Positions 46,168 through 56,149 of a DNA stretch of 64,000 nucleotides are shown here, one piece after another. The position numbers and the translations under genes were made by a program. Position 1 is the first letter of the stretch, and every line of letters starts with the position of its first letter. Source of the stretch: Roseovarius sp. EL26 (GTDB taxonomy: Bacteria > Pseudomonadota > Alphaproteobacteria > Rhodobacterales > Rhodobacteraceae). Under the pieces are notes generated by a model. The model did no database searches. It had not been told where the DNA came from and saw nothing but the letters and a program-made list of their open reading frames with translations. The DNA is taken from contig NZ_OUMZ01000006.1 of NCBI RefSeq assembly GCF_900327775.1, positions 62,001 through 126,000 of the forward strand, given 5' to 3'.

Positions 46168-46835
46168 TGTTGTTCGCTGCGGGCTTTGGCACTCGCATGG
46201 GTGCACTGACCGCAAATTGCCCCAAACCGATGATCCCCGTCGCAGGCAAACCACTGATTGATCATGCGCTGGATCAGATCACTGATTTCGGTATGGGCAC
46301 CATCGTCGCCAATCTGCACTACAAACCCGAGCAGATTATATCACATCTGGCCAGATCTGATATCCTGTTTTCTGACGAAAGCGATGAAATCCTTGAAACC
46401 GGTGGCGGCCTGCGCGCTGCGCTGCCACTATTGGGTAGCCGACCCGTATTTACCATGAATACCGATGCCGTGTGGAAGGGGCCTAATCCTTTGGATCTGC
46501 TGGCAAAGGGTTGGAATCCTGAAAAAATGGATGCGTTACTACTTTGTATTCCGCTTGCAAATGCGGTCAATCACACCGGTAAGGGTGACTTTCTTATTGA
46601 TCCATCTGGCCGTGCCAGCCGGGGGCCTGGCCTTGTGTATTCGGGTCTCCAGATTCTGAAAACTGATGGGTTACATGCGATCCCAGAGCGCGCTTTTTCC
46701 TTGAACCTATTATGGAATAAGATGCGGGAAAATCAGCGACTATTTGCTATTGCCTACACCGGTCACTGGGCTGATGTCGGGTCACCCGAGGGGATCACCG
46801 CCGCCGAATCCATGCTGGATCAGGATCATGTTTGA
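46143..46835 (+). CDS. murU: MurU-type N-acetylmuramate-1-phosphate uridylyltransferase
   Basis: MurU converts MurNAc-1-P and UTP to UDP-MurNAc. The 230-residue nucleotidyltransferase has the pyrophosphorylase loop LFAAGFGTRMGALTANCPKPM, the metal site MNTDAVW, and the terminal WADVGSPE. Its 25-base overlap with amgK and eight-base overlap with addB makes it part of one long operon. Confidence 0.87.
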   Translation: MRNAPDAVMLFAAGFGTRMGALTANCPKPMIPVAGKPLIDHALDQITDFGMGTIVANLHYKPEQIISHLARSDILFSDESDEILETGGGLRAALPLLGSRPVFTMNTDAVWKGPNPLDLLAKGWNPEKMDALLLCIPLANAVNHTGKGDFLIDPSGRASRGPGLVYSGLQILKTDGLHAIPERAFSLNLLWNKMRENQRLFAIAYTGHWADVGSPEGITAAESMLDQDHV

Positions 46836-49776
46836 CGCCTTGGACCACCCGCGTGTTTATGGCGTGTCGTTGGGGTCCGACTTTCCCAAAGCTTTAGTTA
46901 ATGGGCTGGTTGCGCGCACAGCAAACTTGCCGCCCGATGCTTTGGCCCGCTGTCATTTGGTGGTCAACACCCGCCGTATGGCCCGGCGCGTTCGTGCATT
47001 ATTTGATCAGGGGCCACCATGCTTGCTGCCCAAAATTTCTCTAATCAGCCAATTACCTGACACCTATTTTCCCAGTCAGATTCCGCCAGCCGCACCACCA
47101 TTGCGCCGCCGGCTTGAAGTGGCGCAATTGATCACCCGTCTGCTGGAAAGTGATCCAAGTATCGCATCTCGGGCCTCGGTTTATGATCTGGCGGATCAGC
47201 TGGTCGCACTGATGGATGAAATGCAGGGCGAGGGCGTCTCACCTGATATGATCGATGCACTTGATGTTTCAGATCAGTCCGGTCATTGGCGTCGCATAAA
47301 ATCATTTTTAGGCATTGTTAGTCCCTATTTTGAAAGTAATCAAAACGAACCTGATCCTGAGGCACGTCAACGTCGCGCCATCGAACAGCTAATCGAATCC
47401 TGGCACGCATCCCCACCTGATCATCCAGTGATCGTCGCCGGATCCACCGGGTCCCGTGGTGCGACACAGATCTTGATGCAGGCGGTCGCAAAGCTACCTC
47501 AGGGTGCGATTATTCTGCCCGGTTTTGATTTAGATATGCCGGGCGCGGTCTGGGATCGCCTTATGCCCAACAACTCTGACGGGCTACCGCTTGAGGATCA
47601 TCCCCAATATCGTTTTGCCGACCTAATGGAAAAACTGGGCCTGCAGTTTGATGATGTGCCGCACTGGCATCAGGCGCCCCCCGCAAACCCAAACCGAAAC
47701 AAGGTCTTGTCACTGGCCTTAAGACCCGCACCTGTTACGGATCAATGGTTGATTGACGGCCCGAACCTGCCCGATTTGCCCGCAGCCATGCAGGATGTCA
47801 CCTTGCTGAATGCTGCCTCACAACGACATGAAGCGATGGCCATCGCCCTGCGTCTGCGGCAAGCCGCACAAGATGGCACGACCGCCGCGCTGATCACACC
47901 TGATCGTAACCTCACCCGGCAGGTATCTGCTGCGCTTGATCGTTGGAACATCACCCCGGATGATAGTGCAGGCATGCCATTGCACCGCTCGGCTCCCGGG
48001 CGATTTTTACGTCACGTCGGTGATCTGTTGCGCCAACCCCTGACGGCAGAATTACTGCTGACTTTGCTCAAACACCCGCTATGCCATGCGGGGCAGGGAC
48101 GCGGCCCACACCTGCGATTAACCCGCGAACTTGAACTGCATTTGCGCCGCAAAGCTGCCCCATATCCAGATGAGGAAACCTTGCATAACTGGGCTGAAGG
48201 GTGCGGAATTGAAGGGGCAAAAGACTGGATAGTCTGGCTCTGTTACTGCTTAATTGGTCAAAATAATGCAGCAGATCAACCAATGTCAGATCTCATCGTG
48301 CATCATATTGATCTTGCTGAACGGCTTTCAGGTGGGATCGATCCGGATGATGCACCCGCATTGTGGTCTGGCGATGCAGGAAAGGCCGCACATCAAGTAA
48401 TGCAGGAACTGGTTGAGGCCGCGCCTGCCGCCAGCGTGCTGAATACATTTGACTATATCAACATCTTTTCTGCTGTCCTTGCGCGCAAAGAAGTTCGCAA
48501 CCCAATTACACCCAACCCAAACATTTTGATCTGGGGCACGTTAGAGGCTCGCGTTCAAGGCGTTGAGCTGCTTATTCTTGCCGGGCTTAACGAAGGGTCT
48601 TGGCCCGAAAGTCCCAGCCCGGACCCGTGGCTTAACCGCGCCTTGCGTCACCAAGCGGGCCTGCTTTTACCGGAACGTCGGACGGGGCTATCGGCACATG
48701 ACTTTCAACAGGCCGCCTGTGCACCAGAGGTTTGGTTTACCCGGTCTCTTAGATCTAACGATTCTGAAACGATTACCTCTCGCTGGGTGAACCGCTTACA
48801 AAACCTGCTTTCTGGCCTGCCTGACCAAGGCGGCCCAGAAGCCCTGCAACAAATGCAAGCCCGCGGGCAGCTGTGGCTTGACCGTGTTCAAGCTCTTGAA
48901 AACCCTACTCCAATAGACCCAGCCCCGCGCCCTGCACCATGCCCACCGCCATCTGCACGGCCAAAGCGGTTATCAGTGACCGAGATCCGCCATTTGATCC
49001 GCGACCCCTATGCCATCTATGCCAAACACATTTTAAACCTACGCCCGCTTGACCCGCTTATGCGTGGCCCAGATCCGGCAATTCGCGGCACGGTATTGCA
49101 TAAAGTGCTCGAAAAATTCATCCGCGCCACGCTGGATCATTCAGAAACCTTAACTAAATCCCATCTGTTACAATTGACGCAAGATATTTTGGCCACCGAT
49201 GTACCATGGGCTGAGGCGCGCACATTATGGCTGGCGCGAATGGAACAGATTGCAGATTGGTTTATCGAAACTGAACAGGTACGCCGCACGGTCGCCCGCC
49301 CAACCGCGTTTGAGGCGCGCGGCAGCGCCAGTTGCACGGACCCCGAATTTTCCCTGAACGGCACAGCCGATCGTATAGACATGGATGAAACTGGTGCTGT
49401 GCATGTCTATGATTACAAGACCGGCACCCCACCAACCAAAGATCAACAGGTTCATTTTGATAAACAACTACTGCTAGAGGCCGCAATTGCACAGCAATCC
49501 GGCTTTGGCAACCTTGCTCCGGCCCATGTTGCACGCGCGGTATATATCGGCCTTGCCAGTGGCGGCAAAGAGGTTGACGCCCCGCTTTTGGATGAACCGC
49601 CCGAGGTAACATGGGATAAGCTAAAAATGCTAATTTCGGCCTATTCAGAGACCGAAACTGGCTATACAGCCCGACGCGCGATGCATCTGAAGCGTGATTA
49701 TGGTAACTATGATCAATTGGCCCGATTTGGCGAATGGGACATCACTGATGATCCGGATAAATCAAGGGTCGGATGA
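46828..49776 (+). CDS. addB: AddB subunit of AddAB double-strand-break repair helicase-nuclease
   Basis: AddB partners AddA in resecting DNA double-strand breaks for RecA loading. The 982-residue protein has an inactivated helicase-like N-terminal two-thirds and a C-terminal RecB-type nuclease domain (RLSVTEIRHLIRDPYAIYAK, RGTVLHKVLEKFI, and metal motifs GTADRIDM and VYDYKTG followed by QLLLEAAI). The start at 46828 was chosen inside the end of murU; longer versions run deep into murU. It overlaps addA in ATGA. Confidence 0.9.
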   Translation: MFDALDHPRVYGVSLGSDFPKALVNGLVARTANLPPDALARCHLVVNTRRMARRVRALFDQGPPCLLPKISLISQLPDTYFPSQIPPAAPPLRRRLEVAQLITRLLESDPSIASRASVYDLADQLVALMDEMQGEGVSPDMIDALDVSDQSGHWRRIKSFLGIVSPYFESNQNEPDPEARQRRAIEQLIESWHASPPDHPVIVAGSTGSRGATQILMQAVAKLPQGAIILPGFDLDMPGAVWDRLMPNNSDGLPLEDHPQYRFADLMEKLGLQFDDVPHWHQAPPANPNRNKVLSLALRPAPVTDQWLIDGPNLPDLPAAMQDVTLLNAASQRHEAMAIALRLRQAAQDGTTAALITPDRNLTRQVSAALDRWNITPDDSAGMPLHRSAPGRFLRHVGDLLRQPLTAELLLTLLKHPLCHAGQGRGPHLRLTRELELHLRRKAAPYPDEETLHNWAEGCGIEGAKDWIVWLCYCLIGQNNAADQPMSDLIVHHIDLAERLSGGIDPDDAPALWSGDAGKAAHQVMQELVEAAPAASVLNTFDYINIFSAVLARKEVRNPITPNPNILIWGTLEARVQGVELLILAGLNEGSWPESPSPDPWLNRALRHQAGLLLPERRTGLSAHDFQQAACAPEVWFTRSLRSNDSETITSRWVNRLQNLLSGLPDQGGPEALQQMQARGQLWLDRVQALENPTPIDPAPRPAPCPPPSARPKRLSVTEIRHLIRDPYAIYAKHILNLRPLDPLMRGPDPAIRGTVLHKVLEKFIRATLDHSETLTKSHLLQLTQDILATDVPWAEARTLWLARMEQIADWFIETEQVRRTVARPTAFEARGSASCTDPEFSLNGTADRIDMDETGAVHVYDYKTGTPPTKDQQVHFDKQLLLEAAIAQQSGFGNLAPAHVARAVYIGLASGGKEVDAPLLDEPPEVTWDKLKMLISAYSETETGYTARRAMHLKRDYGNYDQLARFGEWDITDDPDKSRVG

Positions 49777-52700
49777 TGCAATTTGATGACGCCACTCAAA
49801 AACAGATCAACGCTGCACGCCCGGAAAGGTCAACTTGGTTGTCGGCCAATGCCGGATCCGGCAAAACCCGTGTTCTAACCGACCGTGTTGCCCGGTTGTT
49901 GTTGGATCAGGTCGACCCGCAACACATTTTGTGCCTGACCTATACCAAGGCCGCCGCGAGTGAGATGCAAAACCGTTTGTTCAAACGTTTGGGCGAATGG
50001 GCAATGCTGAATGATCCAGATCTGACCGATGCATTGCAAGTGCTGGGGTATGAAAGTGCGATTACCTCACAAATTCTTGCCGATGCCCGCCGCCTGTTTG
50101 CCCGCGCGATCGAAACCCCCGGTGGGTTGAAAATCCAAACGATCCACTCGTTTTGTTCATCCTTGCTACGCCGGTTCCCTCTGGAATCTGGCGTCAGCCC
50201 ACAATTTGTTGAAATGGACGAACGCGCAGCGGCTCAGTTACGGAGCCAAATCATCGAAGATCTTGCCAATGGCCCACAAGCCGAAGTTTTGGCGAAAACC
50301 GCGCTGTATTTTACTGGTGAAACGCTAGCCGATCTGGCAGCCGAGGTTGTTCGTCAGCAAACGGTATTTGAAAAACCCTATGACACTTCTGCACTTCATC
50401 AGCATTTTAGTCTTGATCCTGACATAACCACTGGCGATTTGATTGCCTCTGTCTTTCTTGGTGGGGAGCTGGAGCTGCTGAAAGCACTGATTGCCGCACT
50501 GCGCCAAAGTGGTGCCAATGATCAAAAAGCGGCAGCACAGCTGATGTTGGTTAAGTTCGCAGATCAAAATGCTTTGCCTATTTTGGAATCTGTTTTTCTG
50601 ACAAAAAGCGGAAAAACACCTTTTTCAGCCAAAATTGGATCTTTTCCAACCAAGGCTTGCCGAGAAACACTATCTGATCTCATGCCTCAAATCGAAGATT
50701 TGATGCGCCGCGTTGAAACCGCACGAGAGGCCCGCATAGCCCTGAGTGCCTTAAATAAAACCCGTGCACTATATGACTTCGCGCAGGCATTTTTGCCTGC
50801 GTACTCAGCCGCCAAACAATTTCGCGGCTGGTTGGATTTTGACGACCTGATCCTGAAGGCACGTGCGCTTTTGACCAATTCGGATGTGGCAGCTTGGGTA
50901 TTGTTCCGTCTTGATGGAGGGATCGACCATATTCTTGTGGACGAAGCACAGGACACCAGCCCAGTGCAATGGCAGGTAATCGAACGTCTGGCACAGGAAT
51001 TCACCAGCGGAGAGGGCGCGCGAGCGGATGTGTTGCGCACAATCTTTGTTGTCGGCGATAAAAAACAGTCAATCTATTCCTTTCAGGGGGCCGATCCGGG
51101 TGAATTTGACCGGATGCAGCTAGAATTCGATAAGCGCCTGTCATCAATAGGCACACCCCTGCAAGGGCTGGAGATGGAGTATTCATTCCGCTCGTCTCAG
51201 GCAATTTTGTCTTTGGTGGATCAAGCTTTTCAGAACAATGAAACCAGTGGGTTTGCCGCCAATCTGACTCACAAGGCATTTCACGCCGATATGCCAGGTC
51301 GGGTTGATCTGTGGCCGCTTGTTGAAAAAAACAATTCCGAAGATGGCCCTGAATGGTTTCAACCTGTTGATGTCAAAGCCGCTAGCGATCCGACGGTGAT
51401 TTTGGCACACACCATCGCCACCAATATCCGCCAGCTTATTGATAGCAAGTCCGCCATTCCCGACGGTCAGGGAATGCGCCCCGTGCAAGCTGGTGACTTC
51501 CTGATCTTGTTTCAAAAACGGTCTGAACTGTTTCACGAGATCATTCGCGAGTGCAAGGCGCAAAGCCTGCCCATTGCCGGCGCTGACCGTTTGAAAATCG
51601 GGGCCGAACTGGCGGTTCGCGATCTAGTGGCAATTTTGTCATTTCTCGCCACACCCGAGGACAGCCTGTCACTGGCTATCATCTTAAAATCACCGCTGTT
51701 TAATTGGTCAGAGGCACAGCTATATAATTTGGCCCACGCTCGAGCCGACAAATACCTTTGGACCAGTCTACGCAATCGTGCAGATGAATTCTCAAACGTT
51801 ATGGACGTCCTTGATGATCTGCGGCAGCAGGCGGATTATATGCGGCCATATGAATTGCTAGAGCGTATCCTAACCCGTCATGATGGACGTCGCTTGTTCT
51901 TGGGCCGCCTTGGGTTTGAGGCCGAAGACGGCATTGATGCGCTGCTGGCTCAGGCAATCGCATATGAACAACAGGCCGCCGACAGCCTGACCGGGTTTTT
52001 GCAGTGGATGCAGGCAGATGATCTGGAAATAAAACGCCAGTTGGAAAATTCCGGTGATCGTATTCGCGTCATGACCGTACATGGCGCCAAGGGGCTTGAG
52101 GCCCCGATTGTCATTCTGGCAGATACCGCAAAGCAGCAAAGCCGTCAGCATAATCAGGTCATAACTCAGGGCGATCTGGCATTTTGGCGCACCAAAGCTG
52201 ATGAAACGCCAAAGAATCTTGCACAGATCACGGAACATTTGAAAACCGCTGACACTGCAGAACGCAATCGCCTGCTTTATGTCGCAATGACGCGTGCGGA
52301 AAAATGGCTGATCGTTGCTGCGGCGGGTGATCTCGGTAAATCTGGTGATACTTGGCATGATAAAATTCGCACAGCGATGGAGCATCTTGGCGCGGTAGAG
52401 CATTCTTTTCTGCGTGGCACTGGATTGCGGTTGGAACACGGAGATTGGTCCGAACCTTCACAGACCAGTGAAGAACCGTCGCCAGAAGATATTGTCCCTT
52501 TGCCTGATTTTTATCATCAAGCAGCCCCCAACCCGCAACAGCCGACCAAAACGCTCAGCCCTTCAGAGCTGGGCGGAGCAAAGGCCTTACCCGGTGATGA
52601 TGGGCTAGATGAAGAGGCAGCCAAACGGCGCGGGCGGCAAATTCACCTATTGCTGGAGCACCTGCCCAAATTTGCCACCACTGATTGGCACAGCATGGCA

Positions 52701-53135
52701 GTTGAATTACTTAATTCAGGCTCTGATTCAGCCCAACCTGATGAAATTAGCGCGATCTTTGCCGAAGCGTCAACAGTTCTCAACACATCGGATTTGGTAA
52801 CGCTCTTCGCTGAAAATACGCTGGCCGAAGTACCCATAACCGCAACACTTCCTGTGTTGAATTGCCAACGCATTCATGGCGTCATTGACCGGTTGATCAT
52901 CGATGAACACCGCATTCTTGCCGTGGATTTCAAATCAAATGCAACTGTGCCCGCCACGCCACAGGATTGCCCAGAAGGGCTATTACGACAAATGGGGGCC
53001 TATGCGCTGGCGCTTAGTCAGATCTATCCAGATCACAAAATTGACGTGGCCTTGCTTTGGACCAGAACCGCAAGCCTCATGTCACTGCCGCACGATCTTG
53101 TGACTGATGCCGTGTCGCGTACCGTCATCCCTTGA
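49773..53135 (+). CDS. addA: AddA subunit of AddAB helicase-nuclease
   Basis: The 1,120-residue UvrD-type helicase has Walker A NAGSGKTRVLTDRV, motif Ia CLTYTKAAASEMQNR, the DEAQDTSPVQW Walker B, VGDKKQSIYSFQGA and MTVHGAKGLEAPIV. The C-terminal nuclease has HLLLEHLP, GVIDRLIID and VDFKSN followed by QMGAYALAL. Together with AddB it forms the alphaproteobacterial counterpart of RecBCD. The stop is 63 bases before trxA. Confidence 0.96.
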   Translation: MMQFDDATQKQINAARPERSTWLSANAGSGKTRVLTDRVARLLLDQVDPQHILCLTYTKAAASEMQNRLFKRLGEWAMLNDPDLTDALQVLGYESAITSQILADARRLFARAIETPGGLKIQTIHSFCSSLLRRFPLESGVSPQFVEMDERAAAQLRSQIIEDLANGPQAEVLAKTALYFTGETLADLAAEVVRQQTVFEKPYDTSALHQHFSLDPDITTGDLIASVFLGGELELLKALIAALRQSGANDQKAAAQLMLVKFADQNALPILESVFLTKSGKTPFSAKIGSFPTKACRETLSDLMPQIEDLMRRVETAREARIALSALNKTRALYDFAQAFLPAYSAAKQFRGWLDFDDLILKARALLTNSDVAAWVLFRLDGGIDHILVDEAQDTSPVQWQVIERLAQEFTSGEGARADVLRTIFVVGDKKQSIYSFQGADPGEFDRMQLEFDKRLSSIGTPLQGLEMEYSFRSSQAILSLVDQAFQNNETSGFAANLTHKAFHADMPGRVDLWPLVEKNNSEDGPEWFQPVDVKAASDPTVILAHTIATNIRQLIDSKSAIPDGQGMRPVQAGDFLILFQKRSELFHEIIRECKAQSLPIAGADRLKIGAELAVRDLVAILSFLATPEDSLSLAIILKSPLFNWSEAQLYNLAHARADKYLWTSLRNRADEFSNVMDVLDDLRQQADYMRPYELLERILTRHDGRRLFLGRLGFEAEDGIDALLAQAIAYEQQAADSLTGFLQWMQADDLEIKRQLENSGDRIRVMTVHGAKGLEAPIVILADTAKQQSRQHNQVITQGDLAFWRTKADETPKNLAQITEHLKTADTAERNRLLYVAMTRAEKWLIVAAAGDLGKSGDTWHDKIRTAMEHLGAVEHSFLRGTGLRLEHGDWSEPSQTSEEPSPEDIVPLPDFYHQAAPNPQQPTKTLSPSELGGAKALPGDDGLDEEAAKRRGRQIHLLLEHLPKFATTDWHSMAVELLNSGSDSAQPDEISAIFAEASTVLNTSDLVTLFAENTLAEVPITATLPVLNCQRIHGVIDRLIIDEHRILAVDFKSNATVPATPQDCPEGLLRQMGAYALALSQIYPDHKIDVALLWTRTASLMSLPHDLVTDAVSRTVIP

Positions 53136-53198
53136 CGCCCCGGCCTGTCGTTCTTAGGTTCGCAACCAAGTTCAACGCCCCATTTTCAGGAGACTGCC

Positions 53199-53519
53199 AT
53201 GTCCACCGTCGCCGTTACAGATGCCACCTTTGATGCCGAAGTCAAAAACTCTGACGTTCCTGTTGTTGTAGACTTCTGGGCCGAATGGTGTGGCCCCTGC
53301 AAACAAATCGGCCCCGCTCTGGAAGAGTTGGCGGCAGAAATGAACGGCAAGGTTAAAATCGCCAAGGTTGACGTTGACAGCAACCCCAATGCTGCTGCGG
53401 CCATGGGTGTACGCGGTATTCCCGCGCTGTTCATTTTCAAGGATGGCGAAGTGGTGTCTAACCGTGCTGGTGCCGCACCTAAGGCAGCACTGCAAAGCTG
53501 GATCGAAGACAGCATCTAA
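53199..53519 (+). CDS. trxA: Thioredoxin
   Basis: The 106-residue thioredoxin has the WCGPC active site (C31, C34), the buried Asp in VVVDFWAEW and the cis-Pro loop RGIPALFIF. It reduces cytoplasmic disulfides and supplies ribonucleotide reductase. CAGGAG precedes the start. A strong terminator follows. Confidence 0.97.
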   Translation: MSTVAVTDATFDAEVKNSDVPVVVDFWAEWCGPCKQIGPALEELAAEMNGKVKIAKVDVDSNPNAAAAMGVRGIPALFIFKDGEVVSNRAGAAPKAALQSWIEDSI

Positions 53520-53542
53520 CCTTGCCATTCAGGTTTTATATC

Positions 53543-53569
53543 AGGGCTCGCTTTTGCGGGCCCTTTTTA
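53543..53569 (+). terminator. Rho-independent terminator after trxA
   Basis: Nine-base arms AGGGCTCGC and GCGGGCCCT with a TTTT loop are followed by a T-run ending in TTAT. It ends the tsaE-to-trxA transcription unit 24 bases after the trxA stop. Confidence 0.88.
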
Positions 53570-53634
53570 TTGCACAAATTCTTGCACCTTGGTCCAAGCC
53601 CTTCCATATAAGTTACCAACATGACGGAGGCCCC

Positions 53635-54189
53635 ATGAATAACGAATTCCCCGGTTGGCACGGCACAACAATTATCGGCGTCAAAAAAGGTGGCGAAGTT
53701 GTCATCGCAGGTGATGGCCAGGTCAGTCTTGGCCAAACCGTAATCAAGGGTACGGCCCGTAAGGTGCGTCGCCTGCAGCCCGGTGGATATGACGTAGTCG
53801 CGGGTTTTGCCGGGTCAACCGCCGATGCCTTTACCTTGCTGGAACGGCTAGAGGCCAAGTTGGAGGCAACACCCGGTCAACTGCAACGTGCCAGTGTTGA
53901 GCTGGCCAAGGATTGGCGCACGGATAAGTACCTGCAAAAGCTAGAGGCAATGCTAATCGTCAGCGACGGTCGCGAGCTCTATGTCATTACCGGCGCTGGC
54001 GACGTGTTAGAACCAGAGCATGACGTGACGGCCATTGGATCGGGGGGTAACTTTGCCCTCGCAGCCGCTCGCGGCATGATGGACAGTGAGAAATCAGCCG
54101 AGGAAGTCGCTCGCTCAGCCATGGCGATTGCCGCAGATATTTGCGTTTACACAAACGGAAAGCTGACTGTTGAAACGATAAAGGGCTGA
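53635..54189 (+). CDS. hslV: HslV proteolytic subunit of HslUV
   Basis: HslV is the peptidase ring of the HslUV (ClpYQ) protease. The 184-residue protein has the catalytic Thr after a short propeptide ([18 protein letters not shown]; Thr in HG-TTI), [16 protein letters not shown] and the TGAGDVLEP segment. GGAGG precedes the ATG. An in-frame upstream extension overlaps the terminator and is rejected. hslU lies 600 bases downstream, with a minus-strand gene between. Confidence 0.95.
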   Translation: MNNEFPGWHGTTIIGVKKGGEVVIAGDGQVSLGQTVIKGTARKVRRLQPGGYDVVAGFAGSTADAFTLLERLEAKLEATPGQLQRASVELAKDWRTDKYLQKLEAMLIVSDGRELYVITGAGDVLEPEHDVTAIGSGGNFALAAARGMMDSEKSAEEVARSAMAIAADICVYTNGKLTVETIKG

Positions 54190-54231
54190 CGCAAGCCAGC
54201 CCAATACCGTTTTTCCGTGAGTGGAATAAAT

Positions 54232-54630
54232 TCAGTGTTCGTCACCCAATTTGGCAACACCCAGTGGTACGCTGAACTTGCGGCACCAGATGTAAACCTC
54301 GTTATATTTTGAGACGTCGATGCCTGCAGGTACGGCATAACTTTGCTTGCCCTTCAGGTTTTTCAATTCGCCCAAATCTGTATTTGGGTCAAATTTACCG
54401 TCCTTACCCAGACCAACACGTGGATCAGGGGCACCATCCAGGCTGAAGTCTTTGAACAATACAACTTCGTTTTTTGCAACTTCGGCCTTGCCGGTTGTGA
54501 TATGGTTATTACGCCCAGAGAATTCGCCAATACGGCCATGTCCACCCGCAAATGCTGGCGCAAACCCCGTTGCAATTGCCGCTGTGGCAGCAGACGCCGT
54601 AAATTTTAAAAATGTTCTACGATTGGTCAT
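54232..54630 (-). CDS. Tat-exported DM13-domain protein
   Basis: The 132-residue product has a twin-arginine signal (MTNRRTFLKFTASAATAAIATGFAPAFA), then a DM13-like beta domain: EVVLFKDFSLDGAPDPRVGLG, SYAVPAGIDVSKYNEVYIWCRKFSVPLGVAKL. DM13 domains are thought to take part in redox or electron transfer, and the conserved Cys in WCRKF is kept. Tat export fits folding or cofactor insertion in the cytoplasm. It is on the opposite strand, between hslV and hslU. Confidence 0.8.
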   Translation of the reverse strand: MTNRRTFLKFTASAATAAIATGFAPAFAGGHGRIGEFSGRNNHITTGKAEVAKNEVVLFKDFSLDGAPDPRVGLGKDGKFDPNTDLGELKNLKGKQSYAVPAGIDVSKYNEVYIWCRKFSVPLGVAKLGDEH

Positions 54631-54784
54631 ATCGTTCCTCCCGATCCGATTGGCGCAAAGATATACCCTTCAGCACAAAGTGGAATGGGCTTCGCCGTTT
54701 CGTGATTAAGCGCGAGAAATTCGTGTACAGACTTGCGTTTTTCGTGATCGCGTATACCTAGCAGCAAACGACTTTCATCAAGGG

Positions 54785-56101
54785 ATGACTATTTTGACCG
54801 ATCTGACACCACGCGAAATCGTATCTGAGCTGGACCGTTTCATCATCGGGCAAAAAGATGCCAAACGCGCCACTGCCGTCGCACTACGCAATCGCTGGCG
54901 CCGCAAACAGCTGGATGATGATATTCGCGAAGAAGTCTATCCTAAGAACATCCTGATGATTGGCCCTACCGGTGTCGGCAAAACCGAAATCAGCCGCCGC
55001 TTGGCAAAGCTAGCACGTGCTCCTTTCATCAAGGTTGAAGCCACCAAGTTTACAGAGGTCGGGTATGTCGGCCGCGATGTCGAACAGATCATTCGCGATC
55101 TAGTTGACAGTGCCATCATCCAAACCCGCGAGCTGATGCGTGAAGAGGTTAAAGCCAACGCTCATGCCGCCGCCGAAGAGCGGGTGATTTCCGCCATCGC
55201 CGGCGAAGATGCGCGCAAAGGCACCCGTGATATGTTCCGCAAAAAGCTGAAATCAGGTGAGCTGGATAACACTGAGATTGAGCTGGAGCTGGCAGACCAT
55301 TCTAATCCCATGGGCATGATGGACATTCCCGGCCAACCCAGTGGACAGATGGGCATGATGAATTTGGGCGACATTTTTGGCAAAGCCTTTGGCGGGCGCA
55401 CTGTCAAACGCAAGATGACAGTCGCGGAAAGCTACGAAGTTCTGGTCAGCGAAGAGGCCGACAAGCTGCTGGATGATGAAATAGTTAATCGCAGCGCCAT
55501 GGAGGCCGTCGAACAGAGTGGTATCGTGTTTCTGGATGAGATCGACAAAGTCTGTGCCCGCAAAGAGGCTCGCGGTGGCGATGTCAGCCGCGAGGGTGTG
55601 CAGCGCGACCTGCTGCCACTGATTGAGGGTACAACCGTTTCCACCAAACATGGTCCGGTGAAAACCGATCATATCCTGTTCATCGCCTCTGGTGCGTTTC
55701 ACATCGCCAAACCATCCGATCTTTTGCCCGAACTTCAGGGCCGCTTGCCGATCAGGGTGGAGTTACGCGCGCTGACCGAAGAGGATTTCGTGCGTATCCT
55801 GACCGAAACCGACAATGCGCTAACACGTCAGTATTCGGCACTGATGGGCACCGAAGAGGTTGAGGTTGAGTTTACGGATGACGGCATTGCCGCACTCGCA
55901 CGCATCGCGGCCGAGGTGAACCAATCCGTTGAAAACATTGGTGCGCGGCGGCTTTATACCGTTATGGAGCGGGTGTTCGAAGAACTATCATTTACCGCAC
56001 CAGAACGGTCGGGCGACAAGATCACCGTCGATGCCGAGTTTGTGGAAACCAACCTGGGCGAACTGATGGGTTCTGCTGATCTGAGCCGCTACGTGCTGTA
56101 A
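54785..56101 (+). CDS. hslU: HslU ATPase subunit of HslUV
   Basis: HslU is the AAA+ unfoldase that feeds substrates to HslV. The 438-residue protein has Walker [16 protein letters not shown], the pore motif in the GYVGRDVE region, Walker [11 protein letters not shown] and the I-domain with a methionine-rich loop ([20 protein letters not shown]). The annotated ATG at 54785 has AAGGG touching it, too close to act as a ribosome site. A TTG at 54794 has correct spacing and gives [10 protein letters not shown], the usual N-terminus, so that may be the true start. Confidence 0.95.
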   Translation: MTILTDLTPREIVSELDRFIIGQKDAKRATAVALRNRWRRKQLDDDIREEVYPKNILMIGPTGVGKTEISRRLAKLARAPFIKVEATKFTEVGYVGRDVEQIIRDLVDSAIIQTRELMREEVKANAHAAAEERVISAIAGEDARKGTRDMFRKKLKSGELDNTEIELELADHSNPMGMMDIPGQPSGQMGMMNLGDIFGKAFGGRTVKRKMTVAESYEVLVSEEADKLLDDEIVNRSAMEAVEQSGIVFLDEIDKVCARKEARGGDVSREGVQRDLLPLIEGTTVSTKHGPVKTDHILFIASGAFHIAKPSDLLPELQGRLPIRVELRALTEEDFVRILTETDNALTRQYSALMGTEEVEVEFTDDGIAALARIAAEVNQSVENIGARRLYTVMERVFEELSFTAPERSGDKITVDAEFVETNLGELMGSADLSRYVL

Positions 56102-56149
56102 GTCGACGATTTTTCTTTCCTTCCGGGTTTTTCCGGGCAAAAGGGAAGA

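Noticed and set aside
53621..53638. Five-codon leader frame overlapping the hslV start
   Set aside because: It reads through the ribosome site itself and is most likely a coincidence of GGAGG and the ATG.
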